NCBI RefSeq assembly: GCF_008831285.2
Contig: NC_045150.1
Location: forward strand, 5,282,001-5,346,000
Source of the DNA: Nymphaea colorata
Lineage: Eukaryota > Streptophyta > Magnoliopsida > Nymphaeales > Nymphaeaceae
Direction of reading: 5' to 3'
DNA: 64,000 bases
In this document: positions 48,801 through 59,041 of the stretch, in pieces
Layout of the letters: the number at the start of each line of letters is the position of its first letter
How positions within the stretch are numbered: position 1 is the stretch's first letter
The notes under the pieces: model-generated
Told to the model about the DNA's origin: nothing
What the model saw: only the letters and a program-made list of their open reading frames with translations
Databases searched by the model: none
Translations under genes and position numbers: made by a program

Positions 48801-51800
48801 TCCAGTTTTTTTTTATGCCAGTTGAATATCATATCTTATAGATTATTGACTCACAAGCAACAAACCACGCAAACAAGTACCACAGCTTGTATGTTGAATA
48901 CCGGCAAATCTCAGTAGGATAGGAGTAGTTATTCCTAGGGATTAACAGCAAAGCTGAAGTCAAAGGAATCGAAACCTGCAAATTAGATTTGCAAGGAGGG
49001 CAGACATGATTTCTGCATGATCTATTCCATTTTCATTCGATTTTCCAGATATTTGAAAGAGCCTCACTCTGTTTCTGCTCTTTTGTTATAGCAACCACCT
49101 GCTAACTACCACCAGTTACAAGAAAATGCTCACCCACACGCACTGCCATAACCCAATTAGAGTGACACTCACCACAGGAAAATCCCCATTACATAGATAT
49201 CCCTAATTTCACCCCCAATTCCCTTATTTATAGCCATTTTCTGGGTCAATCCAGTACACCCGATCCCGACCCAATTCTAGAACCGAAACCTGTACACTAA
49301 CATTACTCCCCCCTTCCCTTCAAATGTGATGAACAAAATCAAATGTTGACAGACAAGAGTCCTCCCATGACTGCAGCCAACTAGGGCAGTAGCAAACAGT
49401 AAAAACATGGCTCAACAATGGCCATGATAGTGAAAGGATACATTTGAAAATCAGCTTCTCCAGCTCAAAAACTTCCTCCAAGTTGGCATGAGACAGTACT
49501 CCCAATAATGGCAAACCAGCTGCGTGGCTACTGGACCCTCATTTCTAGCTTCCTTGTTCTATGTTAGAATGGCTGCAGTTGAGTTCTGCATTTAGGGTTA
49601 ATGCAAAACATGCCTGCCCTAGAAGATGCTTTGATACGGGTGGCCAAGGAACTTCTCCCATGTCCAGTCCGGTGGGATGATTTGAGCACATCTTGCACCG
49701 GCTTAGGTCAGTCCAATCTTGTAACATTTTCCTTATTTTGGCCATGGCTGGCTGGTATAAAGAACATTTCCCCCTAATCATAAGAGATGAGCAAGTGGCA
49801 AACAAGCCTGTTTTTATCTTCAGCATATCATGATAGAACACAGCATTCTACATCTGAGCTTCAATAATTGGCAATATGACCTATGGATGAAGACGACCAC
49901 ATAATTCAGCTGTAATTTTACGAACATCTTCAAACTCCAATAAATGAAAGGCCCTATTTACTAGGAAGGGGCTATGCAATCTTCATCATCATTCTCATCA
50001 CATTTTCTAGATGTCTCCAATTTACCATGCACGCTGGAGGAGTTCAGATCATTTAGAACTCGCAGAGGAAGTAACCTAATAAGGAGAAGTGGACATAGCC
50101 GATCGAACAGCATATCCTTCAACTCAATGGAATCATTTTCTGTGCAACATCCAGCCTTCCATTTGCAAAGCAGGAATTCATTAAATATCTTTTTTACTAC
50201 ACATATCCAATAAAATGCGGTGAAAAACTACATTCCCAAGACCTGCCATTTCCTCGCTAATGTAACTCAAAAGTGGAGAAGAACTGCATTTGATCGATCA
50301 CCAAACATTTTGTCCATCAAAGGCTCAATCAGACTGTTTCGGTCCGAACACTTGCAGACCACTTAGGTGTCAATCGAAGAACCAAATCAATGTCCTCTCT
50401 TAAACATGACCATAAATAGAACATCTGAGGTTATAGTTTCTGCTGCTTGCGCTGAAACTTTTGAGGCATTTGAACTGTGACTAAAATCTCTAACGCAGTC
50501 AAGAAGTACAGATACTGCATTAAGTTTGTCTTTCCAACATTTCAGTAATGTAACCACAGCATCACTAGCAAAAACTGGACTCACTTATCATGACAATAGA
50601 TGTATTTCAGCAAAGCAGGCAGAATAAAAGTAGGATCAAGCTGCGAGAGCAGTTTGGCTGCCGATACGCATTTTACAAGCTCTTCATCACCAAGGGTTCC
50701 AACAAGTGTTTTCCTATGTCACGCCTTAACGAAGAAGGCAGTTCATTTCCTGAATCTGAACATAAAGCCATGAGCTCAGAAAGAACATCTATAGCATTTC
50801 TCCTTTGGATGTGATTTTTTGAGTCAAGCCGCCCAAAAAGTTCTTGAAGACCTTGATCTGGATATAAGAAGCAATATTATGCAGTGAATGAGACAACAGC
50901 TCTTGCAAGAACATCTCGTCCATCCAAAAATTGAGCAACAATGGTAATGCTGTTTCCATTTGACCAAAATTAGGAGGCTTACTTTCAAATGCAGGAGAAC
51001 ATCTTCTAAAAATAATAGTCTTGCAAGAACATCTCGTCGCCTTTCTTATTCTCTAATCACTGCCAGATACTCCTCACTCTCCCTGGCGTCCCTAAACTGC
51101 AACAGTGGAGGCTTCCCTGGTTGCTCCAATGGTTCTCTATCGTAGTGTACTCTCGATCAAGTGCAGAGGGAAACCACTCAAGATGCCTTTGGCCACCACC
51201 GGCTCCCGACCGGAATCACTCCAATTCTTGTGCTATTTGTAATTAGCCTAGCTGATGCAACATGCCCAAGTCCGTGGAACCCGCCATGCCTGTGTTGGGT
51301 TTTCAACCTGATTTTTAGTGCATTTTTTGAGGGGCATTTGGCGCCATTTTGGGACTATGAGCGTCTTCCTCTTGAAGATGCAGAAATCTCTACCAGATCT
51401 CTTCCTTGGTTACATGGCAGATGACTGCTCTCTTAGATTGGAATGGGAGTGGAAAGACATTAACCCTTTCGTCCGCCTCTCTTAAGAACTCACCTCCAGC
51501 TTCAACAAACTGGTCGTTGTCGGTGACTGGGTGCTCAACGACACGACCGATCGTCCTCTATGGTAGGACTCAACGTGGGAGAACAACATCTTCAACCTCT
51601 TAAACTGTACAACATTTTCTTGCAGTGTCGCCCGTGAGTAGGGTATTTGACCCAACACTTGGAGCATCTTCTTCAGATTTGCAATCTGAAGTTTCTGAAT
51701 CGGTACTCAATCGTGCGTGAAATTCCTTGTCTGAAAGAGCAACCTCGGTTAGTTTCTTGCCTAGAAACTTTTCCAGCATCAGACTCATCTGCCTGTATTC

Positions 51801-54800
51801 GGCCATCATAGTCTCCCACAAGTCATTTATGCCATCTCGTTTTTGGTCAATCCTTGCAACGGAAGTCTCCATCTTCTCCGAATGACACTCTCCAGAGTTT
51901 GCCGACTGCATCCTCAGACATTGGCGCTCTGATACCTTGTTAGCAACCACCCGCTAACTTCCACCAGCTACAAGATAATATGCACCCACATGCACTGCCC
52001 TAACCCAGTTTGAGCGACCTCACCAGAGAAAAATCCTTATTACATCGATATCCCTAATTGTGCCCCAATTCCCTTATTTATAGCCATTTTCTGGGTCAGT
52101 CCAGTAGACCTGATTCCAGAACCGAAACCTGGACACTAACATTTTGACTTTGGATTATGAATTCTTGCTTGGAAACTCTTGTATGGATATTTACCTTGAC
52201 ACTGCACTTATATGTTCTGAACTTGTCTCTGCAACCAATTTTATGGAGTTATTTTTCAAACCTGATATGGTAAATTGTGGTCCTAAGGAATTCCCAGGGA
52301 TATTGAAATCTAATCTCTACTTTCATTCATGTCCAAGTTTTTATTCACCTTCCCTTAATTCATCTTCTTCCTTTCTCCCTTTGTTCATATTTCTTTCATC
52401 CTTCCTATCGTCACAATTTTCTAAATCCATTTTCTTACCAATCTGTTTCTAAATCTTTCCTTCAATAGCAGAAAAATGTGGTTCCCCAGTCGACAATAGG
52501 AGAAAGCCCTTATTTTTCTGTGTTTGAGTTTTCCCTTTAAAACGTGGGCTGTGGTTTCTCCTTTATTCCATCCTTCAGTCTGTTCTTGTTTTTGTTTCTT
52601 AATTCTGATCCAATATCTATTTTCCGTGCTTATCTTCTGGTCAATATCTGTCTTCCAAACGTTCATACTCTTCTTGATGTCTTGCCCTAATTCTGAAATT
52701 CGAAAATCTGAAATCCCTAATTCTAAATCCCTGATTCAGAAATCTGGCCTGCCTGTCCTTGCCTCCTGAAATTGGCCTTCTTTTGAGCACTGAAGTACAC
52801 TGTGACCAGAAGTGCTGAAGATCACAGCACTGAAATATACATTGTCATGAGGATTGACCTTCTCAGCACTGAAAATCAATCTTTGATCAATTCAGTCTAC
52901 TAGTATGTGTTGACTGGGGTAAGCAACATATTCAAACTGTCCTGATGCCAAAAAGAAAGAGAAGAAAAGATAGAGAAAGAGATAGAGAGAGATGTGTCCA
53001 AGTTTGGTGGGTGGTGACTTAAAAATTACTTATAGCTGTGCTGATTTCCAGGCATGTTTCTAAGCATAGTGACTGAAAAATTGCTTCCACCTACGCCAAG
53101 TATTCCAGATCACATTTCTTCCTTGTCATCCATATCTTAATTTTCATCTTATTTTGTCTTTGTTTGCCTGCTCATGGATTACTCCCCATCTCAATCTAAA
53201 CTTTCTAATTTGAGTCATCTTGTCTCTAAAAAGTTGAATCGGTTCTGATTTTCTTAAACTGAAAGAGATAAATTCTTCCTTTTATCAAGAGACAGGATAT
53301 ATTTGATATGCCAGCTTGAGTGCCACACTGCATCTGTGGCAGTCTCACAAGAAAAAAGAAGAGAAAAGAAGAGGCAGAGAGATGAGGAAGAAAGAGGAGG
53401 AGGAAGAGGAAGAAGGAAGGAGGAAGGGTGGCCTGGATGCAGCTGAAGAGGTAGAGCTGGGATAATGATGGTTACGATTTCCCATGCAGGAGGCAAAGAA
53501 CGGTGAAGGGGCAGTCAGCTAATTTTCTTCACAATCCTGAGTTTGTCTCATTGATAAAAAGTGATCACTGATCAGGTCTTGGTGGCCCACATTACCTCCA
53601 CTTTTTGCCAAGAGGTAGTGGTGTCTATTCTAGATGGCTGTTTTGCAAAGGAACTTTGGAACAAATTGGTCCAAAGCTACCCTCAAGTTTCAGAAGCCCA
53701 AATGTTATAACACAGGTGAATTCCAACTTCTGAAGAAAGGATCTAGGACAGTGTCGAAGTATTTGAACGAAATAAAGGGTATTACAAATCAATTGGCAAT
53801 TGTTGGGAGCGATGTCTCAAATAAAAAGAAGGTACAACAGAGATTAACTGGTTTAGGGCCAGAGTTCCACGCTGTTGTGACCACATTGCCATATCTTCCA
53901 ATTCTTCCTACCTTTGAGGAGTTACATATTATCGTATGAGATAAGCCTGAGGAACCTCAAAGATGACATACTGTCCAGTCAAATTATCATAACATTCTTG
54001 CTCTAGGGGTTGTTTGTGAATGTGGATGTGAACTGTGAAGGCACCGGCTTTCATAGAGAAGAGGTAAGTGGGAGATATGGATAGGGAGGACGTGGTTTGC
54101 TCTCTACTCCAAATATACCTCGCAGTTCGAATGCAGGCAATCGAAGGTATGTTCCTGCTTCTTTTTTGTAAAAGTGGATTATTGGTTCAATCCGAAAAAT
54201 AAAGGAAAGACTATGTCACATAGGTACGGGTGCAGACAAAATTCAAAATCACGGGCACACGGGTACGGCTGGCTGTACATATAATATATACATATATATA
54301 TATATAGACACACACACACACAATATGCAAAAATACATTCATTAAGATTACAATCCAATACAATGCACATAATTATATCGTAATGTATTGAATATATAAA
54401 TTCTATGTTGTATATTGAACATATAATTACAGATACAGCAATACACGGGTGTGCCTGTGCATCTGAAGTGTCGGAGGCATGTCCATATCCACACACGTGT
54501 CCAAGCAAATTGACTCCAACACTTCAGGTGCACAGGCACACACGTGTATCAGAGAGGAAAGATAACCTCAACTTGAATCAATAAGGCAATCCAATGGGAG
54601 AAAACTGAATGTTAATTCACACCAGTTGTTATACATTATCTTCTACATCTGAACATCAAGCAAAATTACTTGGGTGTCCGTGTCTGGTATGTGAATCCTA
54701 TGCATTGTCATAAATATTGTTCTTGATTCATTGGGTTTTCAATGGCAAAATTTTTCACGGGTGTTTTTGCCAGTTTTTTGGCAAAGTTATTTTTCCTGGG

Positions 54801-57800
54801 AAAACATTGGGAAATTGTGGAAATTTGTTTAAAAAAAGAAAAAATCACAAAATTAGATAAAGTAAAATAAATGAGAAACTAAAAAGAAGACATAAAAAAA
54901 TAACTAGATAAGATGATAACAATAAAGTTTAATGATGATAAATAATTTAGGTTAAGTTTAAAGCTTAATCCATGATGGTATTAATGTCAGAAAGATAAAA
55001 ATGAAAAAAAAGGGGAAAATGCGATAAAAATGTGTTACTTAATTTTCACCTTACTTAAAAAAATGTTTTTTTTTTCACTTTTCTCATGTGTTCCTTTTTA
55101 AGGCTATATATTGTGTATTTTTCAAAAACATGTGATATCTAGAATGGTTCTATGACAGTGACTCATGTTGTAGGAGATGTCGATAAGTTATGAAACTCCA
55201 AAGTTACACGGGTGCAGGGTGCAAGGTGCAGGTGCAGCAATAAATAAATATATGTGTACGTGTGAAGAAGTTAAAAGTAAAGAAAATTTCTCTTACAATA
55301 AGCCTATTACTGTAAAAACAGAGGCTCTGAAAAGCATTATGGTAAGAAATGAAAGGTAAGATGGTAAGAAATTTTAAAAGAAATGGGTCCCTTTCTCGAA
55401 ATGTTAATAATGAGGAAAATTAAAACAAAACAAAAAAAAGCTTATGAAAACCCTAATACCATTTCCTTTTATCATTCTTCTCTCTTGCCGATAGTCCACC
55501 TCTCCTCTCCTCCTCCTTCTCCTCTTCCTCTTCAGTTTTCATCCTTCTTTTCCCTCCTCCTCCTTCTTCCTCCTCCCTCCTCCTTTCTGCTCCTTCCTTT
55601 CTCCTTGTTCCTCGTTTTTCCCTTTTTTTGAGTAAAGGCACAACCCAGCAGAACCTGCATCACGTCGACACACGTGTGGCAGTGGCACCCAAAGTGCCTC
55701 ATCCTTGTGTTGTAGTCAAACTCTATTTCTTGTTTTAGAGAAAGCAATATTTTGACTAGAGATATCCACTCCTAAGACCTTATATAAAGTTAGTGGCACT
55801 ATAACACTCATTTGATAAGGATAAAACCAAAATCATCTTGATTCAAAACCATGTTAATTATTTCATGCAAGCACAACACTTTCAGCCTCAATTGTAAGGG
55901 GAACTAGACATATAGGTGCTCAGTAAACCATTATGATCTGCAAAAATTTTACTCCAAAGCATGAAAGGGACATAACAATGGTATACAAATTACCATCACG
56001 AAGATGTGCTTGTTGCTCCATAGCTTGCAAACGTAGTTTGAGTTCCTTGTTCTCAACTGTCAGCCCATTAGTATCCCTCTGTTTTAGAAGAGAATATGCA
56101 TTACTGGGCTTGCTCAAGTCGTAAGAAGAGTATAGGGTCATACTAGAACTGGAGAATAAAACTTCATACTATGTCATGTGAATCATGCAAGTTAATAAAC
56201 ATAGATAACTGAACAAAATATTCTACATTTCACAACTGTAATGAGTTTTTGCTAGTAGAACAACTTATAGTGATCTACTAATTCAGTTGCATGGTCCAGC
56301 ATGTGTGTTTTAACCTAAAGATGACTAAACAAGCAGAAAATCAAACAAGATTAAATCATTGTCAAATCTGATTCTTTTTTGCAAATTCCAAAGCATTTCC
56401 ATCTATGCAAGGGGAAAAGGGATACTAGAAACCAAAATGTCAAGGAAACAACATATCTTAGCAGCCCAAAACATAACAAGTTGATGCTCTAAGTGAAAGG
56501 AAATACCACTAGAAGCTTTGCAACATAATCTGGTGTGCTAAAAAATGTGCCTAGTCCCCAAGCTTTGACTGGTTGGTTAAGTTCCTTGTTCCCAAACATT
56601 GAAATTGGCTAACCCGTGACCTAGGCACTCAACAACCTAGCCTTTTTTTCTTCAACAACCTACCCTTTTTTTCTTCAACAACCTAGATTTTCTTCTTCTT
56701 CTTCTTCTTCTTCTTCTTCTTCTTCTTCTTCTTCTTTTGTTATCTGAGGCAATTGATTTATCTTTTCAACAAAAGGTAGCTTTCCCGCTTTTTCTTCTTG
56801 AGTAATTGTATCATTCCTCTGGTGTAAATTTTTCTCCTTTTTCATACTTTTTATTTTTCTGTTTTACATCAACAATTCATGAGTTTGACCAAGCCAGCCA
56901 TTAGCTAACTCTCAATGGCAAGAATTCTCACCATCGAAGCTAGCCCAATAACTAGCTTGGCCTTTCATCTTGTATAAATAAAAGAGATGTCCTCCCTTGT
57001 TAATTATGCTTTTCAAGCAAATATCATCTATTATTTCTTTTATATGCCTTATTGCAATTGCATGAGCATTTGGCGCATAGGTTCATCTGAACCATTGAGA
57101 TTGCATGTTTCCACCTTAGTGATCATTATTGTTGGTCTATTTTCATGGTATCCAAATTGAGGCTTATATTGTACTTAAAGTATTCATTTTTGCCTCATTT
57201 TAAGAGCCATTTGGAGAAAAAGATCCATCTTGGTGCTATTGAAGATTCAAAGGGCATGAAATCATTCACCATGACTGATTACTAATAAAATCTCCCCAAC
57301 AATGCAAACTTTGAAAATGTGCAATTTCCTGATTAGATTATTAATCAAATCTCTATTGGTTATGATTTCCAGCAGAATTTATTTGTAAAAAGGTTTCTCG
57401 TCCCAATAAATTTATTCTTAAAAGCAGAACTCTAAAACGTGAATGTCCAATTTCCTGACCAAAAGAAGCATCACTCCCAACCGCATCACCAAAACAAGAC
57501 ATTATCCAATGGAAAAACATCCAATAATTTCAAATTACAATCACAAATTATTGATAATTTGCAGGTCAGTAGCACCAATGACATATGCTCTCCCACAAGA
57601 GTTTTCGGGGACAAGCATAAACCAACAAAAGCAATATCAAGCTAGCACTCTACTACCTGAAGCAGCGTAAGCTGCGCTGACAATGTAGTTGCCTCTGTCT
57701 GAAGTGTCTGTACCTTCCTTTCTAGCTCACTTGTATAACGTATCTTTCGCTCCTTTGACCGTGCGGCAGATTGCCGGTTGGCAAGAATTCTACATTAGAG

Positions 57801-58975
57801 ACACCCAAGAAAACTCAGATAAAGGAAAAATATAAAACAAGACAAACCATACGACAATCTCAGAAGACATCTATATCAAAAACAACAGTCACAACCAGTA
57901 TTCTTCAAACCAACACCACATATCTCAAACTTTATCAGGGAAGCACTCTTCCCTGCAACAACTATATAAGCTACCTGAATAAGGAAATTACAGAAAAAAA
58001 AGATACCAATGCTTATAACAATGAAAAGCAACTTGAACGCTAGAAAAAGTAGCGTCAAATACCACAATAAACGCTGCAAGCATTCAATGATTATGTACAG
58101 AATTTTTAATAAATTTATAAAATTATGAAAGCAAAAACCGATAACATGTAGTCATCGGGATGGGATCGACGATAACAATGACAGAAAACAAATGTTATTC
58201 AAAGAAAACTTCGTCCTAAGTATGTATATGGAAGACAAACAATGAATCGAGATCTGAGGTACTCCAGTGCAGCAACAAACCCTTAAATCCGCAAGCAATC
58301 AGAAGTTAAAGATAGAGTGCGTCCAGCCAAAAGAAAAGACATGATAAATAGCAGAAAGCGGCTACAAGAAAAGAAAAAGCGAAAGCCACGCCTTTTAGCC
58401 CTCCTTGGATCGATTAGAGAGAGCTCGGCGAGCTTATCCGCAGGCATCGCCTTCTTCACGTCCGCCACCGACTCCACCGCAACCGGAAACGATGAAGGCC
58501 CTGGAAACCCATCGACCGATCCGGCCCTCCGGTGCTGCGGTCTCCACCCAGCTTCCGGCATCGGCGCTGTCGGGGCCCCGTTCTCCGCTGCTCCTGCCTT
58601 GAACCCCAGGCCGTCCAGGAATGCCGCGTCCATAGACAAACTTCTCAAGTGTGTGGCACCTCCTCCTCCACCAGATCCAACCTCCTCCTTGACTACGCTC
58701 GTGGGCTCCGGGGACTTCTCGGTGTCCATGAGCGCCAGAAACTGCAACCCGTCTCCGGAATTGTTGTCCTCAGAGAGCGATGGGACGTCAAGGAACGGTA
58801 ATTCAGCGTCAACGTCGAATAGGAAATCGTCCGGCAGTCGGAAGGCGATTTCCGAGTGGGCTCGGCGGTGCGAGCCCCGTCGTGGGTTGTCCGCCATCTG
58901 ATCGAGGGTTTCCCTGCCGGAATTTCCGCCAGATAAGGAACCTCCGGCGCCCCCGCCGGAGAACTGGGTCTCCAT
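44654..58975 (-). CDS. Group I bZIP transcription factor (VIP1/RF2a/PosF21-like), 4 exons
   Basis: CDS exons on the minus strand: 58975-58392, 57789-57657, 56078-55994, 44916-44654; 354 aa with agreeing phases. The basic region [15 protein letters not shown] carries N-x7-K (N199, K207) in place of N-x7-R, a group I hallmark, and continues into a long leucine zipper ([20 protein letters not shown] onward). Three HxRxxS motifs at S41, S114 and S153 match the 14-3-3 docking sites known for VIP1, which suggests stress-controlled nuclear entry. The RRAHSE...LPDDFLFD block is typical of the family. The first intron begins AG|GCGT: only a GC donor at 58391-58390 keeps the frame, since a stop lies just upstream of the fixed acceptor. 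Intron 3 is 11.1 kb and full of transposon DNA. A 14-codon upstream ORF precedes the start. Confidence 0.93.
45851..45892. repeat. CA/TA microsatellite in bZIP intron 3
   Basis: A CA run passes into a short TA run and a GA stretch. Confidence 0.85.
46687..46768. repeat. Perfect 41-bp tandem duplication
   Basis: The unit starting ACAGCTATCAGTTGTCTAGG occurs at 46687 and again at 46728; the two copies match until the last base or two. Confidence 0.9.
47460..47860 (+). repeat. AT-rich dispersed repeat, copy 1
   Basis: An A-rich stretch contains AAAGTAAAATAAATGA.AAACT, ACATAAAAAA.AACT and AGATAAATAATTTA blocks. The same blocks recur in the same order at 54730-55080. Confidence 0.6.
47920..48910 (+). 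pseudogene. copia gag relic with zinc knuckle
   Basis: The relic starts near an [12 protein letters not shown]-type block and continues through [20 protein letters not shown] and QFEQYGTIH. After several stops it ends in an intact-looking CCHC zinc knuckle ([14 protein letters not shown], about 48706-48747). This is a different copia lineage from the element in PBC. No pol sequence follows. Confidence 0.75.
49084..49302 (-). repeat. 3' LTR of the compact retroelement
   Basis: It matches the 51938-52141 copy along its length, including a GGCTATAAATAAGG box on the minus strand. Confidence 0.85.
49306..49321 (-). other. Polypurine tract of the compact retroelement
   Basis: The minus strand reads GAAGGGAAGGGGGGAG directly before the 3' LTR. 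Confidence 0.8.
49545..51000 (-). pseudogene. Captured alpha-solenoid (ARM/HEAT-like) gene segment, intronless
   Basis: Translated on the minus strand, with a few frame breaks and stops, it gives a continuous helical-repeat-like protein. Blocks in order are [20 protein letters not shown] with [35 protein letters not shown] with [52 protein letters not shown] with RVLNDLN, and [20 protein letters not shown] with AMAKIRKML. No intron-like gaps separate the blocks, as expected of a reverse-transcribed mRNA. I do not recognise the parent gene by name. The domain class is inferred from the repeated amphipathic-helix pattern and leucine spacing. It is broken and not expected to make a functional protein. 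Confidence 0.65.
51600..51950 (-). other. Leader-region ORF of the compact retroelement
   Basis: A minus-strand open frame crosses the primer-binding site and runs 116 codons, including [20 protein letters not shown] and [12 protein letters not shown], a coiled-coil-like stretch. Retroelement leaders often encode such an N-terminal Gag segment, but I see no diagnostic Gag motif. It could be a Gag remnant or a second captured piece. Confidence 0.4.
51938..52141 (-). repeat. 5' LTR of the compact retroelement
   Basis: A 204-bp LTR with perfect TGTTAG..CTAACA ends. A TATAAATA box (minus strand, within 52075-52082) suggests its own promoter. Confidence 0.85.
53347..53432 (+). repeat. Polypurine tract in bZIP intron 3
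   Basis: About 85 bases are almost all A and G on the + strand, with GAA and GGA repeats. Confidence 0.85.
53577..54170 (+). pseudogene. copia gag relic related to the element in PBC
   Basis: Blocks [58 protein letters not shown] and [20 protein letters not shown] match the gag of the 15-20 kb copia element position by position. A YWFNPKNK-like remnant of its post-zinc-knuckle region follows. At least one frame shift (near 53710) and several stops are present, and no LTRs adjoin. Confidence 0.75.
54443..54547. repeat. Long inverted repeat (34-nt arms, 37-nt loop)
   Basis: Arm 54443-54476 and the reverse complement of 54514-54547 agree at all but a few positions (for example GTGTGCCTGTGCA.CTGAAG). 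The RNA would form a stable hairpin. Confidence 0.85.
54730..55080 (+). repeat. AT-rich dispersed repeat, copy 2
   Basis: It shares block order with 47460-47860 and follows a similar CGGGT.TTTCTCGC-type lead-in. Confidence 0.6.
55497..55628 (+). repeat. Polypyrimidine tract in bZIP intron 3
   Basis: About 130 bases consist almost wholly of C and T in CCT and CTT units. It ends about 370 bases from exon 3. Confidence 0.85.
56690..56736. repeat. (TTC)n trinucleotide repeat in bZIP intron 2
   Basis: About 15 perfect units; read as (GAA)n on the transcribed bZIP strand. Confidence 0.95.
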
Positions 58976-58996
58976 AACGGTCGGAGAAATTCGAGA

Positions 58997-59041
58997 TCAA
59001 TCGCCGGAACGCGGGTTGGTCCGCCCTTCTACTACTCCCAT
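58997..59041 (-). promoter_or_regulatory. 14-codon upstream ORF before the bZIP start
   Basis: On the minus strand an ATG at 59041 opens MGVVEGRTNPRSGD and stops at 58997, 21 bases before the main ATG. The close spacing would hinder reinitiation, so the uORF may limit bZIP translation if the leader includes it. Confidence 0.5.

Larger units (their letters stand above)
49084..52141 (-). mobile_element. Compact LTR retroelement carrying a captured host gene segment
   Basis: On the minus strand the 5' LTR is 52141-51938 and the 3' LTR 49302-49084 (204 and 219 bp). The ends are TGTTAG..CTAACA; the 3' copy has a 2-base insertion in one terminus. A primer-binding site follows the 5' LTR (AGGTATCAGAGCGCC, from 51937 down), and a purine tract (about 49321-49306) precedes the 3' LTR. 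The interior is only 2.6 kb and encodes no protease, RT or integrase. Instead it holds a leader ORF and about 1.4 kb similar to an ARM/HEAT-type host protein in sense orientation. No clear target duplication was found. It is non-autonomous and lies inside bZIP intron 3, in the same orientation as the gene. Confidence 0.8.

Noticed and set aside
49079-52146. Target-site duplication for the compact LTR element
   Set aside because: The five bases on the two sides (TCTTT and TTTTG) do not match, so none is claimed.
56690-56736. (TTC)n run considered as a CRISPR-like or structured array
   Set aside because: A plain trinucleotide microsatellite with no spacers; CRISPR arrays are not expected in plant nuclear DNA.
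58317-58901. 194-codon + strand frame over the bZIP first exon
   Set aside because: GC-rich shadow of exon 1; the opposite strand has the conserved bZIP motifs and spliced continuation.
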